Shown here piece after piece: positions 6,520 to 13,467 of a stretch of DNA of 17,532 nt; positions within the stretch are counted from its first letter, which is position 1, and every line of letters begins with the position of its first letter. Origin of the DNA: Spirochaetales bacterium (GTDB taxonomy: Bacteria > Spirochaetota > Spirochaetia > SZUA-6 > DRHE01); assembly GCA_016930895.1 (NCBI GenBank), contig JAFGFV010000217.1, forward strand, positions 1 to 17,532. Reading direction: 5' to 3'. The notes below the pieces were generated by a model, which saw nothing but the letters and a program-made list of their open reading frames with translations, did no database searches and was not told the origin of the DNA. A program made the translations under genes and the position numbers.

Positions 6520-7190
6520 GGACCGGGATCTTTCTTCAGGCCCGCCTGGGGTCCCGGAGACTGCCGCGCAAAGCCCTGCTTCCCCTGGACGGGGTCACGG
6601 TCCTGGAGGCGGCCATGCGGGCCCTGCGCCGGGTGCCCGCGGAGGTGCACGCGCTGCTCACGGACGCGGCCAGCGCCGGGGAGTTCCGGCCGCTCGCCGG
6701 CGCCTGCGGGTTCGCCGTTCTGGTGGGCCCCGCAGAGGACGTCCTGGAGCGTTTCTGCCTGGCCGTCCGGGAGTACGGTGTCGAGCGGGTCGTGCGCGCC
6801 ACCGGGGACAACCCCCTGGTATCGCCGGCGCAGGTGCGGGCGCTCCTCGAGCTGCACGACCGGGAGGGCTTCGAGCTGGGCCACTACCTCGGTCCGCCGC
6901 TGGGCACGGGAGTGGAGGTGGTGGCAGCCGGCGCGCTCCTGGCCGCGGCCGCCAGGACCACGGACCCCTTCGAACGGGAGCACATCACCACGCACCTCTA
7001 CAAGCACCGCGATGCGTTCCAGGTAAGGGAGCCGGCCGCGCCGGCGGGCTGGAGCCTGGAGGCGGCCCGGGTCACCATCGACACCGAGGAGGACTACCGG
7101 CAGGTCCGGCGCCTGTTCGACGCGCTCTACCGTGGGGAGCCCCTGGAGACGGAAGAGGTGATCGCCTGGCTGCGGGAGCAGGGCGCATGA
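6516..7190 (+). CDS. spsF: SpsF-type cytidylyl/nucleotidyltransferase
   Basis: The 224-residue product matches the SpsF / CMP-sugar synthetase group. The N-terminal nucleotide-binding signature TGIFLQARLGSRRLPRKALLPLDG keeps the arginines and lysine; EDVLERFCLAVREYGVERVVRATGDNPLVSPAQV is the substrate-side block, with the metal-binding aspartate in GDNPL. The later FEREHITTHLYKH and RVTIDTEEDYRQVRRLFDALY are also family-typical. Such enzymes activate an acidic or amino sugar with CTP (or another NTP). The start is GTG 6516, which overlaps the upstream TGA; the open frame extends further upstream but that part is within the previous gene. Its own TGA overlaps the next ATG. It is probably the activating step of the cassette; the sugar itself cannot be read from sequence. 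Confidence 0.9.
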   Translation: MRTGIFLQARLGSRRLPRKALLPLDGVTVLEAAMRALRRVPAEVHALLTDAASAGEFRPLAGACGFAVLVGPAEDVLERFCLAVREYGVERVVRATGDNPLVSPAQVRALLELHDREGFELGHYLGPPLGTGVEVVAAGALLAAAARTTDPFEREHITTHLYKHRDAFQVREPAAPAGWSLEAARVTIDTEEDYRQVRRLFDALYRGEPLETEEVIAWLREQGA

Positions 7191-9043
7191 GGGTGCTGTT
7201 TGTGCCCGCCCTGGGGCCGGGCATGGGCAGCGGGCACCTGCGCCGGACCGCGGAGCTGGCCCGCCGGCTCGGACCGCAGGCGGCCGTGCTGCTGGAAGGC
7301 CGCCGGCAGGGGACGGCGGGCGGGCCTCGGGAGCTACTGCGCTCCCTGGGACTGGACGGCGAGGGCATCCGCTGCGTGGAGACGTATCCGCCGGCCGCCC
7401 GCCGGGACGGGCTGCCCGCCGCCGCGGGAGAGGGGCCCTGGGAGCTCGTGGTCGTGGATCGGCGGGCCACCAGCCGCGCGGAGCTTGCGCGTTTCGGGGA
7501 TGTTCCCGTCGTGGGGTTCGACGAGGGCGGGGAAGCGCGGCGGTACGTCGCCTACCTGGTCGACCTGCTGCCGCAGCCGCCCGGGTTCTCGGTGCCCAAC
7601 CGGAGCGTTCCGGGACTGCTCTTCCTGCCGAGCCGGAGCCCCGCGGCGGCGGGGGAGGGGTCGGCTCCCGTGCGAGCGGCGGTTGGCCCCGGCGGCACTC
7701 CCCCTCGGCGGATCCTCCTGAGCTTTGGGGGGGAGGACCCGGCGGACCTGACCGCCCGGTTGCTTGCGCTCCTGATCGGGAGACTCCGGGTGCCGGCGGA
7801 GCGCGTGACCGTCGTGCAAGGGGGGCTGTTTCGTCGCAGCCAGTGGCCGGAGGGCGTGGAGGTGCTCCGCAGCCCGAAGCGACTGGCCGACCTCCTGGGG
7901 CGGTACGACCTGGTCTTCACCTCCTTCGGGCTCACGACCTTCGAGTGCCTGGCCGCCGGGGTGCCCGTAGTGAACCTCAACCCGTCCCGCTACCACCGGC
8001 GCCTGAGCCGCGCGGCGGGTATCCCGGAGGTCGGGGTGCGGCGGGCCCGGTCCGCGGCGGTGCGGCGGGCGCTGAGGGACCCGGCCTGGAGGACGCCGCG
8101 CCGGGCCTACCCCGCGGAGGGATTCCGGCCCGTGGAGGACCTGACCGGGTTTTTCGAGGGGCTGCGGCCGGACGCTCCGGGGCGCTGCCCGGTCTGCGGC
8201 AGGGCGGACAACCCGGCGGTGGCCCGCTTCCCCGAGCGCAGCTATTTTGCCTGCCGCGGCTGCGGGGTGACGTACCTGCTGGGGTTCGGTCTCCAGTCGC
8301 GGAGCTACGAGCGTGGCTACTTCGAGGAGGAGTACCGGAGTCAGTACGGGCGCACCTACCTGGAGGACTTCGACGCCATCAAGGCTGTGGGACGGCGCAG
8401 GGCCTCGATCGTCCGTCGTCTCCTCGGCACGGAGGGCGGGCGCCTGCTGGACGTGGGGTGCGCCTACGGCCCTTTCCTGGCCGCGGCCCGGGAAACGGGG
8501 TTCGAGGGGGAGGGGGTGGACGTGTCGGCAGCTGCGGTGGGCCACGTGCGGGAGGTGCTGGGCCTTCCCTGCCAGCTCGGTGATTTCGAGGCAGGCAAGG
8601 GGCTTGCCTGGGCGGCGGGCTCATTCGACGCGGTATCGATGTGGTACGTGCTCGAGCACTTCCGCGACCCGGCCCGGGCCCTGGAGCGGGCCGTCAGCCT
8701 CCTGCGCCCCGGAGGGGTTCTCGCCCTGGCCACGCCGAACGGCGCAGGCATCTCCGGGCGCTGGGACAGGGAGCGCTTCTTGCGGAGCAGCCCGACGGAC
8801 CATCGGACCGTCTGGGACCCCCGGACGGCTCGCCGGGTGCTGCGGCGCCACGGGCTCAGGCCCGCGCTCACCGTGATCACCGGGCACCACCCGGAACGCT
8901 TTCCCTGGCCCGGTGGAGTGCCCGTGGGCGAGGCCTCCGGCGCGCGCAGGGTCCTGATCGGGTTGGTGAAAGCTTCCAGCCGGCTCTTCGGCCTGGGCGA
9001 CACCTTCGAGCTGTACGCGGTGAGAGGGGAGGGGCGCCGGTGA
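7187..9043 (+). CDS. Fusion of PseG/SpsG-like domain and zinc-ribbon SAM methyltransferase
   Basis: The 618-residue product joins two enzymes. Residues 1 to about 320 are a GT-B-type PseG/SpsG domain: the N-terminal loop GPGMGSGHLRRTAELARRL, the ELVVVDRRATSRAEL strand, VVGFDEGGEARRYVAYLVD, LLSFGGEDPADLTARLL and the C-terminal DLVFTSFGLTTFECLAAGVP. PseG enzymes cleave a UDP-sugar to release a free amino sugar for nonulosonic acid synthesis. Residues 334-359 are a zinc ribbon (Cys334, Cys337, Cys356, Cys359). A class I methyltransferase follows with motif I LLDVGCAYGPF (420-430), FDAVSMWYVLEHFRDP and LLRPGGVLALATPNG. The ribbon-methyltransferase half resembles enzymes of O-antigen and sugar-modification clusters. 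The frame is unbroken through the junction, so the fusion is genuine in this sequence. Its ATG overlaps the spsF stop. The exact substrates are inferred. Confidence 0.9.
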   Translation: MRVLFVPALGPGMGSGHLRRTAELARRLGPQAAVLLEGRRQGTAGGPRELLRSLGLDGEGIRCVETYPPAARRDGLPAAAGEGPWELVVVDRRATSRAELARFGDVPVVGFDEGGEARRYVAYLVDLLPQPPGFSVPNRSVPGLLFLPSRSPAAAGEGSAPVRAAVGPGGTPPRRILLSFGGEDPADLTARLLALLIGRLRVPAERVTVVQGGLFRRSQWPEGVEVLRSPKRLADLLGRYDLVFTSFGLTTFECLAAGVPVVNLNPSRYHRRLSRAAGIPEVGVRRARSAAVRRALRDPAWRTPRRAYPAEGFRPVEDLTGFFEGLRPDAPGRCPVCGRADNPAVARFPERSYFACRGCGVTYLLGFGLQSRSYERGYFEEEYRSQYGRTYLEDFDAIKAVGRRRASIVRRLLGTEGGRLLDVGCAYGPFLAAARETGFEGEGVDVSAAAVGHVREVLGLPCQLGDFEAGKGLAWAAGSFDAVSMWYVLEHFRDPARALERAVSLLRPGGVLALATPNGAGISGRWDRERFLRSSPTDHRTVWDPRTARRVLRRHGLRPALTVITGHHPERFPWPGGVPVGEASGARRVLIGLVKASSRLFGLGDTFELYAVRGEGRR

Positions 9044-9063
9044 GAGGGAAGGGGGGCGGTGAG
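9018..9063 (+). repeat. 20-bp G-rich tandem duplication across a stop codon
   Basis: Units 9018-9037 and 9038-9057 agree at 18 of 20 positions (cggtgagagggRaggggSgc). A third truncated copy, cggtgag, starts at 9057. The stop codon of the PseG-methyltransferase gene (9041-9043) lies in the second unit. Runs of three to six G could also form a quadruplex on this strand. Confidence 0.8.
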
Positions 9064-9090
9064 CGGAGAACCCGCGGGACAGGGGACGCG

Positions 9091-10737
9091 ATGAGCGGGC
9101 CCCGAGCGGGACAGGCGCCTGCGGTCTTGATCCTGGGCGGCGGGATCATGCAGCTGCCGGCGGTGCGGATCGCCAAGGAAATGGGCTGGGACGTGAGCGT
9201 CGCGGCCCTGCGCATCGATGAGCCGATCGCCGCGCTGGCCGATCGCTGCGTGGAGGTCGATCTGAGCGAACCGCGCGCCGTAGAGGCGGAGGCCCGCCGG
9301 CTGATGAGCGCCTCGGGCCTGGACGGGGTGTTCACCGCGGGCACGGACTTCTCCACCACGGTGGCCTGGGTTGCCGAGCGGCTCGGGCTGCCCGGGATCC
9401 CCTACACGGCGGCCCTGGACGCCACGGACAAGGCCCGGATGCGTGCGCGGCTTCGGGAGGCCGGGGTGCCGTGCCCGCGCTTTGCCGTGGTCCCCGCCGG
9501 GGCCGCAGGCGAGGCCGGGAGCCGGGCGGCCGGGCTGTCGGGCGAAGAGCTGTCCTTCCCGATGGTGGTCAAGCCGGTGGATAACATGGGCGCCCGGGGG
9601 GTGCGTCGCGTGGATACGGAACAGGAGCTGCAGGAGGCACTGGTTGGGGCCTGGGGCCAATCGCGCTCGCGCAGGGCGATCGTCGAGGACTACCTGGAGG
9701 GCCCGGAGCTGAGTCTGGATGCGGTGATCTACGACGGCAGGGTCACCATCTGCGGCGTGGCGGACCGCCACATCACCTTTGCCCCGTGGTTCGTCGAGAT
9801 GGGGCACACCCTGCCCAGCGCCCTGGACCCCGGGATCGTACGCGAAGCGCAGGAGGTCTTTGGGCGGGGGGTGCGCGCCCTGGGCCTGAAGCATGGCGCG
9901 GCCAAGGGAGACGTCAAGATTACCGCACGCGGTGCAGTGGTCGGTGAGATCGCGGCGCGCCTGTCCGGAGGCTATATGTCCGGGTGGACCTTCCCTCTGG
10001 CTACGGGGGTCGAGGTCACGGCCGCCGCGCTCCGCCTGGCGGTGGGGCTGCCCCCCGGAGACCTGAGCCCGCGGGTCCGGCACGTCTCGGCCGAGCGGGC
10101 CTTTATCTCCATCCCGGGGCGGGTCCTGAGCGTGAGCGGCCTCGAAGAGGCCCGCGCCGTGGAGGGGGTGCGGGAGGTGTTCCTGCGGGTGCACGCGGGC
10201 CAGGAGCTGGAACTGCCGATAAACAATATGGGCAAATGCGGCAACGTGATCAGCGCCGCGAGCACGCGGGAGGAGGCCGTGGGGGCCGCCGAGCAGGCCG
10301 CGCGGAGGGTGCTGGTCCGTTTGGAGCCCGGGTTCGAGAGCACGGAGCGCTTCCTGAGCGAGGCACCCGGGGAGGGGAGGGCGGCCTTCGCGGAAGTGTC
10401 GGCGCGCTTGCTCCGCGCGGTCGGCGCGCTTCCCGAGCCGCCGGCCCGGCTCCCGGAGCCAGGTCAGCCGCTGCGCTTGCTGGTGCCGCCGGGACTCGAG
10501 ACGGAACAGGCCCGGGACTGGCACAGCGGGACCCTGGCGGAGACCGTCCAGGCGGTCTGCCGGGCAACGGGGGCCCAGCCGCTTGGGGAATCCGCAGCCG
10601 AGGCGGCCCACCTGGGACGGGCGTTCTGGCGCGCCCTGCTGAAGGGGGGTGTCCAAGCCGGGGTCTACGTGGTCGACAGCCTGAGGGCATCCGGAGGGGT
10701 GCCCGGCAGGGGCTGGTCGCACCTGGCGAGGAGCTGA
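9091..10737 (+). CDS. ATP-grasp ligase with extra C-terminal domain
   Basis: This 548-residue protein begins with a pre-ATP-grasp Rossmann-like domain (AVLILGGGIMQLPAVRIAKEMGWDV, ALADRCVEVDLSEP), similar to carboxylate-amine ligases of the PurK/carbamoyl-phosphate synthetase-like group. The ATP-grasp core follows: ATDKARMRARLREAGVPCPRF, FPMVVKPVDNMGARGV (Lys161 would contact ATP), AIVEDYLEGPELSLDAVIYDG, and GDVKITARGAVVGEIAARLSGG (Asp274 and Glu286 are metal-ligand candidates). After about residue 430, roughly 115 residues rich in Ala, Arg and Pro form a tail I do not recognise. ATG 9091 is the first plausible start after a 47-base gap, with a weak GGGGAC in front. Such ligases join a carboxylate to an amine, so it may attach an amino acid to a sugar or peptide; this is inference from the cassette. 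The gene stop overlaps the next start (TGATG). Confidence 0.88.
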   Translation: MSGPRAGQAPAVLILGGGIMQLPAVRIAKEMGWDVSVAALRIDEPIAALADRCVEVDLSEPRAVEAEARRLMSASGLDGVFTAGTDFSTTVAWVAERLGLPGIPYTAALDATDKARMRARLREAGVPCPRFAVVPAGAAGEAGSRAAGLSGEELSFPMVVKPVDNMGARGVRRVDTEQELQEALVGAWGQSRSRRAIVEDYLEGPELSLDAVIYDGRVTICGVADRHITFAPWFVEMGHTLPSALDPGIVREAQEVFGRGVRALGLKHGAAKGDVKITARGAVVGEIAARLSGGYMSGWTFPLATGVEVTAAALRLAVGLPPGDLSPRVRHVSAERAFISIPGRVLSVSGLEEARAVEGVREVFLRVHAGQELELPINNMGKCGNVISAASTREEAVGAAEQAARRVLVRLEPGFESTERFLSEAPGEGRAAFAEVSARLLRAVGALPEPPARLPEPGQPLRLLVPPGLETEQARDWHSGTLAETVQAVCRATGAQPLGESAAEAAHLGRAFWRALLKGGVQAGVYVVDSLRASGGVPGRGWSHLARS

Positions 10738-11807
10738 TGAGCACGCGTACCAACATGGCGAGGTTGCTGGTTGTGCTGGCGGTCCTGCTGGGCACCGGGG
10801 TGGGGCCGGCGCACGGTGCCGGCCTGGAGCTGGACAGCGTCCTCGCGGAAGTGAAAGGGACCCTGCAGTGGGAGCCCCTCACGGAGACCGGACAGATCGT
10901 GCTGAGCGGCGGGGGGCTGGGCGACAAGGGGGACCGGGTGCTGTTCCAGGTGGGGTCTCCCTGGCTGATCGTGAACTTCAGGGACATGATCAACACCGGT
11001 CCGGTGCTCCGGGAGAGAGGCGCGCTCGTGTTCCCCGACAACGCCGTCGAGGCCCTGTCGGCGTACTTTGCCGAGCGTGTCCGCCGGGCCAGCCTGCACC
11101 GCGTGGCTGCCATCCTGATCGACCCTGGGCACGGCGGCAAGGATTCCGGTGCGATCGGGAGCTACACCGTCGGCAAGCGGGATGTCAGGCTCGAGGAGAA
11201 GGACGTGGTGCTGGATGTCTCCCTGCGGCTGCACGAGCTGCTCGCGGCCGAGTACCCAGACAAGCGCATTGAGCTGACCCGCAAGGACGACACCTACCTG
11301 AAGCTGGAGGAGCGGACGGAGCTGGCCAATGGGGTCGAGCTTCGGGAGCAGGAGGCGATCATCTTCGTTTCGATCCACGCCAACGCGGCCTTCAACCGTA
11401 GGGCCAAGGGATACGAGGTGTGGGTGTTGCCCGGGGACTACCGGCGCACCCTGATCGACCTTGAGGCCCTCGGGGAGGAGAATCGGGCCATCGCCCCGAT
11501 CTTGAACGTGCTGCTGGAGGAGGAATACGCGATCGAAAGCGTGACCCTGGCGCGCTCCGTCTTGAAGGGCTTCGACGAGACGGTAGGGCAGCTGAGCCCG
11601 AACCGGGGCATTCGGGAGGAATCCTGGTTCGTGGTCCGCAAGGCCAAGATGCCCTCCATCCTGGTCGAGTTGGGATACGTGACCAACGAGGAGGAGGCCC
11701 GGCTCCTGGGACACCCCTCGTACTTGCAAAAGCTGGCGCAAGGCATCTATACTGGCATCCGCCGGTTCGTCGCCAGTTTCGAAAGCACCAAGGGGTTCAC
11801 GGAGTAG
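10737..11807 (+). CDS. Exported N-acetylmuramoyl-L-alanine amidase (Amidase_3)
   Basis: The 356-residue product has a signal peptide (LLVVLAVLLGTGVGPAHGA, cleavage near residue 27) and a beta-rich N-terminal domain of about 90 residues resembling an AMIN or other targeting domain (TGQIVLSGGGLGDKGDRVLF, WLIVNFRD). The zinc amidase follows: ILIDPGHGGKDSGA with the first histidine, RLEEKDVVLDVSLRL with the glutamate ligand, FVSIHANAA with the second histidine, and SILVELGYVTNEEEARLL with the catalytic glutamate. An insert of about 70 residues separates the last two blocks; similar inserts regulate some AmiA/AmiC-type enzymes. It cuts the stem peptide from glycan strands in the periplasm, and in spirochaetes could help pass flagella or split cells. 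The start ATG shares one base with the upstream TGA. The same gene order before flaA is known in T. pallidum (from memory). Confidence 0.94.
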   Translation: MSTRTNMARLLVVLAVLLGTGVGPAHGAGLELDSVLAEVKGTLQWEPLTETGQIVLSGGGLGDKGDRVLFQVGSPWLIVNFRDMINTGPVLRERGALVFPDNAVEALSAYFAERVRRASLHRVAAILIDPGHGGKDSGAIGSYTVGKRDVRLEEKDVVLDVSLRLHELLAAEYPDKRIELTRKDDTYLKLEERTELANGVELREQEAIIFVSIHANAAFNRRAKGYEVWVLPGDYRRTLIDLEALGEENRAIAPILNVLLEEEYAIESVTLARSVLKGFDETVGQLSPNRGIREESWFVVRKAKMPSILVELGYVTNEEEARLLGHPSYLQKLAQGIYTGIRRFVASFESTKGFTE

Positions 11808-11810
11808 AGC

Positions 11811-12308
11811 ATGGAAGCGCGCAGCTGGAAGCCGCTGCTGATTTCCAGCGGCCTGTTTGCACTGATTCTCGCCACCGCGGCCGCGCTGTTCATCCTCGGG
11901 GGCCGGTGGGAGCAGCGGGTGCTCTTTTTCCCGGGTCTGGATACCGTGGAGCTTTCGGGCGAGTCGCGTTTTCTGCCGCGCCGCCAGAGCCTGGAGGGGC
12001 GCGTGCGCCTGCTGGCCGAGGAGGTGGTGCTGGGGCCGTCGAGCCCGGCCCTCCGGCGCTACGTGCCGCGGGAAACGGAGATACAGTCTGTGATCGTGCG
12101 CCAGGGGGTGGCCTACGTGAGCGTGTCGCGGCACCTTCTGCAGGGGACCGACCACTACAGGGGCACCACCGGGGATGCCTTGCAGGCCCTGGCCAACACC
12201 ATCCTCTACAACGTGCCCCGCCTCCGCAAGCTCTACCTGCTGGTGGATGGGCAGCTGCCCCGCGCGGCGGAAGCGGGATTCGAGTTCAGCCGGAAGGCCC
12301 TGCGCTAG
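11811..12308 (+). CDS. Membrane-anchored GerMN-like protein
   Basis: The 165-residue product has one N-terminal hydrophobic segment (about residues 9-30, LLISSGLFALILATAAALFI), probably an uncleaved anchor. The periplasmic part ends in a GerMN-like block: VAYVSVSRHLLQGTDHYRG, TTGDALQALANTILYNVPRL and RKLYLLVDGQLP. GerMN domains occur in spore germination protein GerM and in other envelope proteins, where they are thought to bind peptidoglycan or partner proteins. It starts three bases after the amidase stop, so it could be a partner or regulator of that enzyme. The last four codons and the stop are part of a tandem duplication that also forms the terminator. Confidence 0.85.
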   Translation: MEARSWKPLLISSGLFALILATAAALFILGGRWEQRVLFFPGLDTVELSGESRFLPRRQSLEGRVRLLAEEVVLGPSSPALRRYVPRETEIQSVIVRQGVAYVSVSRHLLQGTDHYRGTTGDALQALANTILYNVPRLRKLYLLVDGQLPRAAEAGFEFSRKALR

Positions 12309-12326
12309 CGCAAGGCCCTGCGCTAG
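12291..12326 (+). repeat. 18-bp tandem duplication containing the stop codon
   Basis: Units 12291-12308 and 12309-12326 match at 17 of 18 bases. Each reads Arg-Lys-Ala-Leu-Arg-stop in the same frame, so the second copy supplies a back-up stop. The core GCGCTAGCGC at the junction is palindromic, and duplication therefore creates the terminator hairpin. Confidence 0.95.
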
Positions 12327-12335
12327 CATTTTTTT
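12304..12335 (+). terminator. Intrinsic terminator of the glycan-amidase operon
   Basis: GCTAGCGCA (12304-12312) pairs perfectly with TGCGCTAGC (12319-12327) around a six-base loop, followed by A and seven T (12329-12335). The stop codon TAG (12306-12308) lies inside the 5' arm. This separates the long operon from flaA. Confidence 0.85.
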
Positions 12336-12346
12336 CGGTGTGCGAT

Positions 12347-12374
12347 TCAATTTTATAACTCCGGAGTGCGATAA
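12347..12374 (+). promoter_or_regulatory. Possible sigma-28-like promoter upstream of flaA
   Basis: TCAATTTT (12347-12354), 12 bases, then TGCGATAA (12367-12374) matches the flagellar sigma-28 consensus TAAAGTTT-N11-GCCGATAA at 6/8 in each half, with a spacer one base long. It would start RNA near 12381, at an AGGAGG. This is weaker than the sigma-70 site downstream and may be chance in AT-rich DNA. Confidence 0.3.
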
Positions 12375-12394
12375 GAATTAAGGAGGAAAAGTCG

Positions 12395-12422
12395 TTGACA
12401 TCGATTTTTCCTGGTCTATATT
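12395..12422 (+). promoter_or_regulatory. sigma-70-type promoter of flaA
   Basis: A perfect TTGACA (12395-12400), a 16-base spacer and TATATT (12417-12422) predict a start near 12428-12430. The region is far more AT-rich than its surroundings and follows directly on the upstream terminator, consistent with strong independent flaA transcription. Confidence 0.8.
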
Positions 12423-12444
12423 TTAGGGCGATGAAACTGTTGCG

Positions 12445-12451
12445 AAAGGAG
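12445..12451 (+). promoter_or_regulatory. flaA ribosome-binding site
   Basis: AAAGGAG lies eight bases upstream of the flaA ATG at 12460. It fixes that start and is one of the best ribosome-binding sites in the window. Confidence 0.85.
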
Positions 12452-12459
12452 CAGTACCC

Positions 12460-13467
12460 ATGAAAAAGCTGTGCATTGTCCTCGGGATCGTCCTTCTGGT
12501 CGCGGGGACGGCCTTCGCCGACAAGTCCGTGCTGATCGACTTCTCCACTCTGGTTCCGGACGTTACCGTCGGCCCGACGGAAGAGCCGAACGAGCATGAG
12601 GCCACCTTGATGGACTACGCGGACGTGGCCGGGGCGAGCTACGACGAAGACATCAAGAAGCAGATGAAAAGCTCGCTGGCCATCGAGAACTGGTACGTGC
12701 AGCTTGCCTCCTCGGCACGCACGGTGGAGAACCAGACCCTCTCGATGACCAAGATGGCCCCCCTCAAGCCGGATGCCAAGCCTTTCAACAACGAAGAGAT
12801 GGGAGGCCTGATCGTGCTGGGAGTGCGGGTGCATTTTCCCCTGCCCAGCTTCAATTCCTACGCCCTGATCCTGCCGCCGTTCGAGATCCCTGCGTATCAG
12901 GTCAAGCAGGAGCTGCGGGGCGACGAGCTGATCGACCTCGAGGACCCGGAGGGCAGCAAGTTCGACGGCTACGGGGTCGTCAAGAACGTCGGGGTGCTCA
13001 AGTCCGTCGAGGTGACGGTGTACGGGTCGAACTTCCCCAACGGCGTCGGGGTCCTTCTCAAGGACCAGGACGGCAAAGAGCAGACGATCTTCATGGACTA
13101 CCTGGACTTCGACGGCTGGCGCAAGCTGGTATGGAACAACCCCAACTACATCACCGAGGTGCGCAACCGAGAGGTGCGGAAGTACCCCCTGTATCCCAAC
13201 AACGAGCCCTTCGTCAAGCTCATGGGCTTGATCATCTACCGGGACTCCATGCAGGCGGGTGGGGACATCATCACCTACTTCAAGGACATCCAGGTCACCT
13301 ACGACAAGGCGCTGCTGGAGGTCCGGCGGGACTTCGACGACGAGGCCATCTGGGGAATCCTCAAGGTCCGGCAGGAAGCCCGCAAGCAGGCCGAGCTTCG
13401 GCGGCTCGGGGAGCTGCAGGTGCTGCGCACTCTGGAGAAGCAGAAGATGCACAAGGAGGAAGAATAG
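12460..13467 (+). CDS. flaA: Flagellar filament outer-layer (sheath) protein FlaA
   Basis: The 335-residue product has a clean Sec signal peptide (MKKLCIVLGIVLLVAGTAFA, cleaved before Asp21) and the conserved FlaA layout. The mature start KSVLIDFSTLVPDV is followed by ENWYVQLASSARTVENQTLS, a block containing VLGVRVHFPLPSFNSYALI and PPFEIPAY. Then come GVVKNVGVLKSVEVTVYGSNFP, IFMDYLDFDGWRKLVWNNPNY and FVKLMGLIIYRDS. A charged C-terminal helix ends the protein. FlaA forms the sheath around the FlaB core of the spirochaete periplasmic flagellum and affects filament stiffness and cell shape. The length is close to the about 350 residues usual for the family. It has its own promoter, a good ribosome-binding site and a strong terminator, so it is probably a monocistronic, highly expressed gene. 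Start and identity are well supported. Confidence 0.97.
   Translation: MKKLCIVLGIVLLVAGTAFADKSVLIDFSTLVPDVTVGPTEEPNEHEATLMDYADVAGASYDEDIKKQMKSSLAIENWYVQLASSARTVENQTLSMTKMAPLKPDAKPFNNEEMGGLIVLGVRVHFPLPSFNSYALILPPFEIPAYQVKQELRGDELIDLEDPEGSKFDGYGVVKNVGVLKSVEVTVYGSNFPNGVGVLLKDQDGKEQTIFMDYLDFDGWRKLVWNNPNYITEVRNREVRKYPLYPNNEPFVKLMGLIIYRDSMQAGGDIITYFKDIQVTYDKALLEVRRDFDDEAIWGILKVRQEARKQAELRRLGELQVLRTLEKQKMHKEEE

Noticed and set aside
8464..10722. Very long open frame (752 codons) on the - strand
   Set aside because: It lies opposite the PseG-methyltransferase and ATP-grasp genes, which have clear motifs. Its translation is rich in Arg, Gly, Pro and His without domains, as expected for antisense frames in high-GC DNA.
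10665..12350. 561-codon - strand frame opposite the amidase and GerMN-like genes
   Set aside because: Shadow of genes with catalytic motifs and coupled starts; low-complexity composition and no ribosome-binding site.
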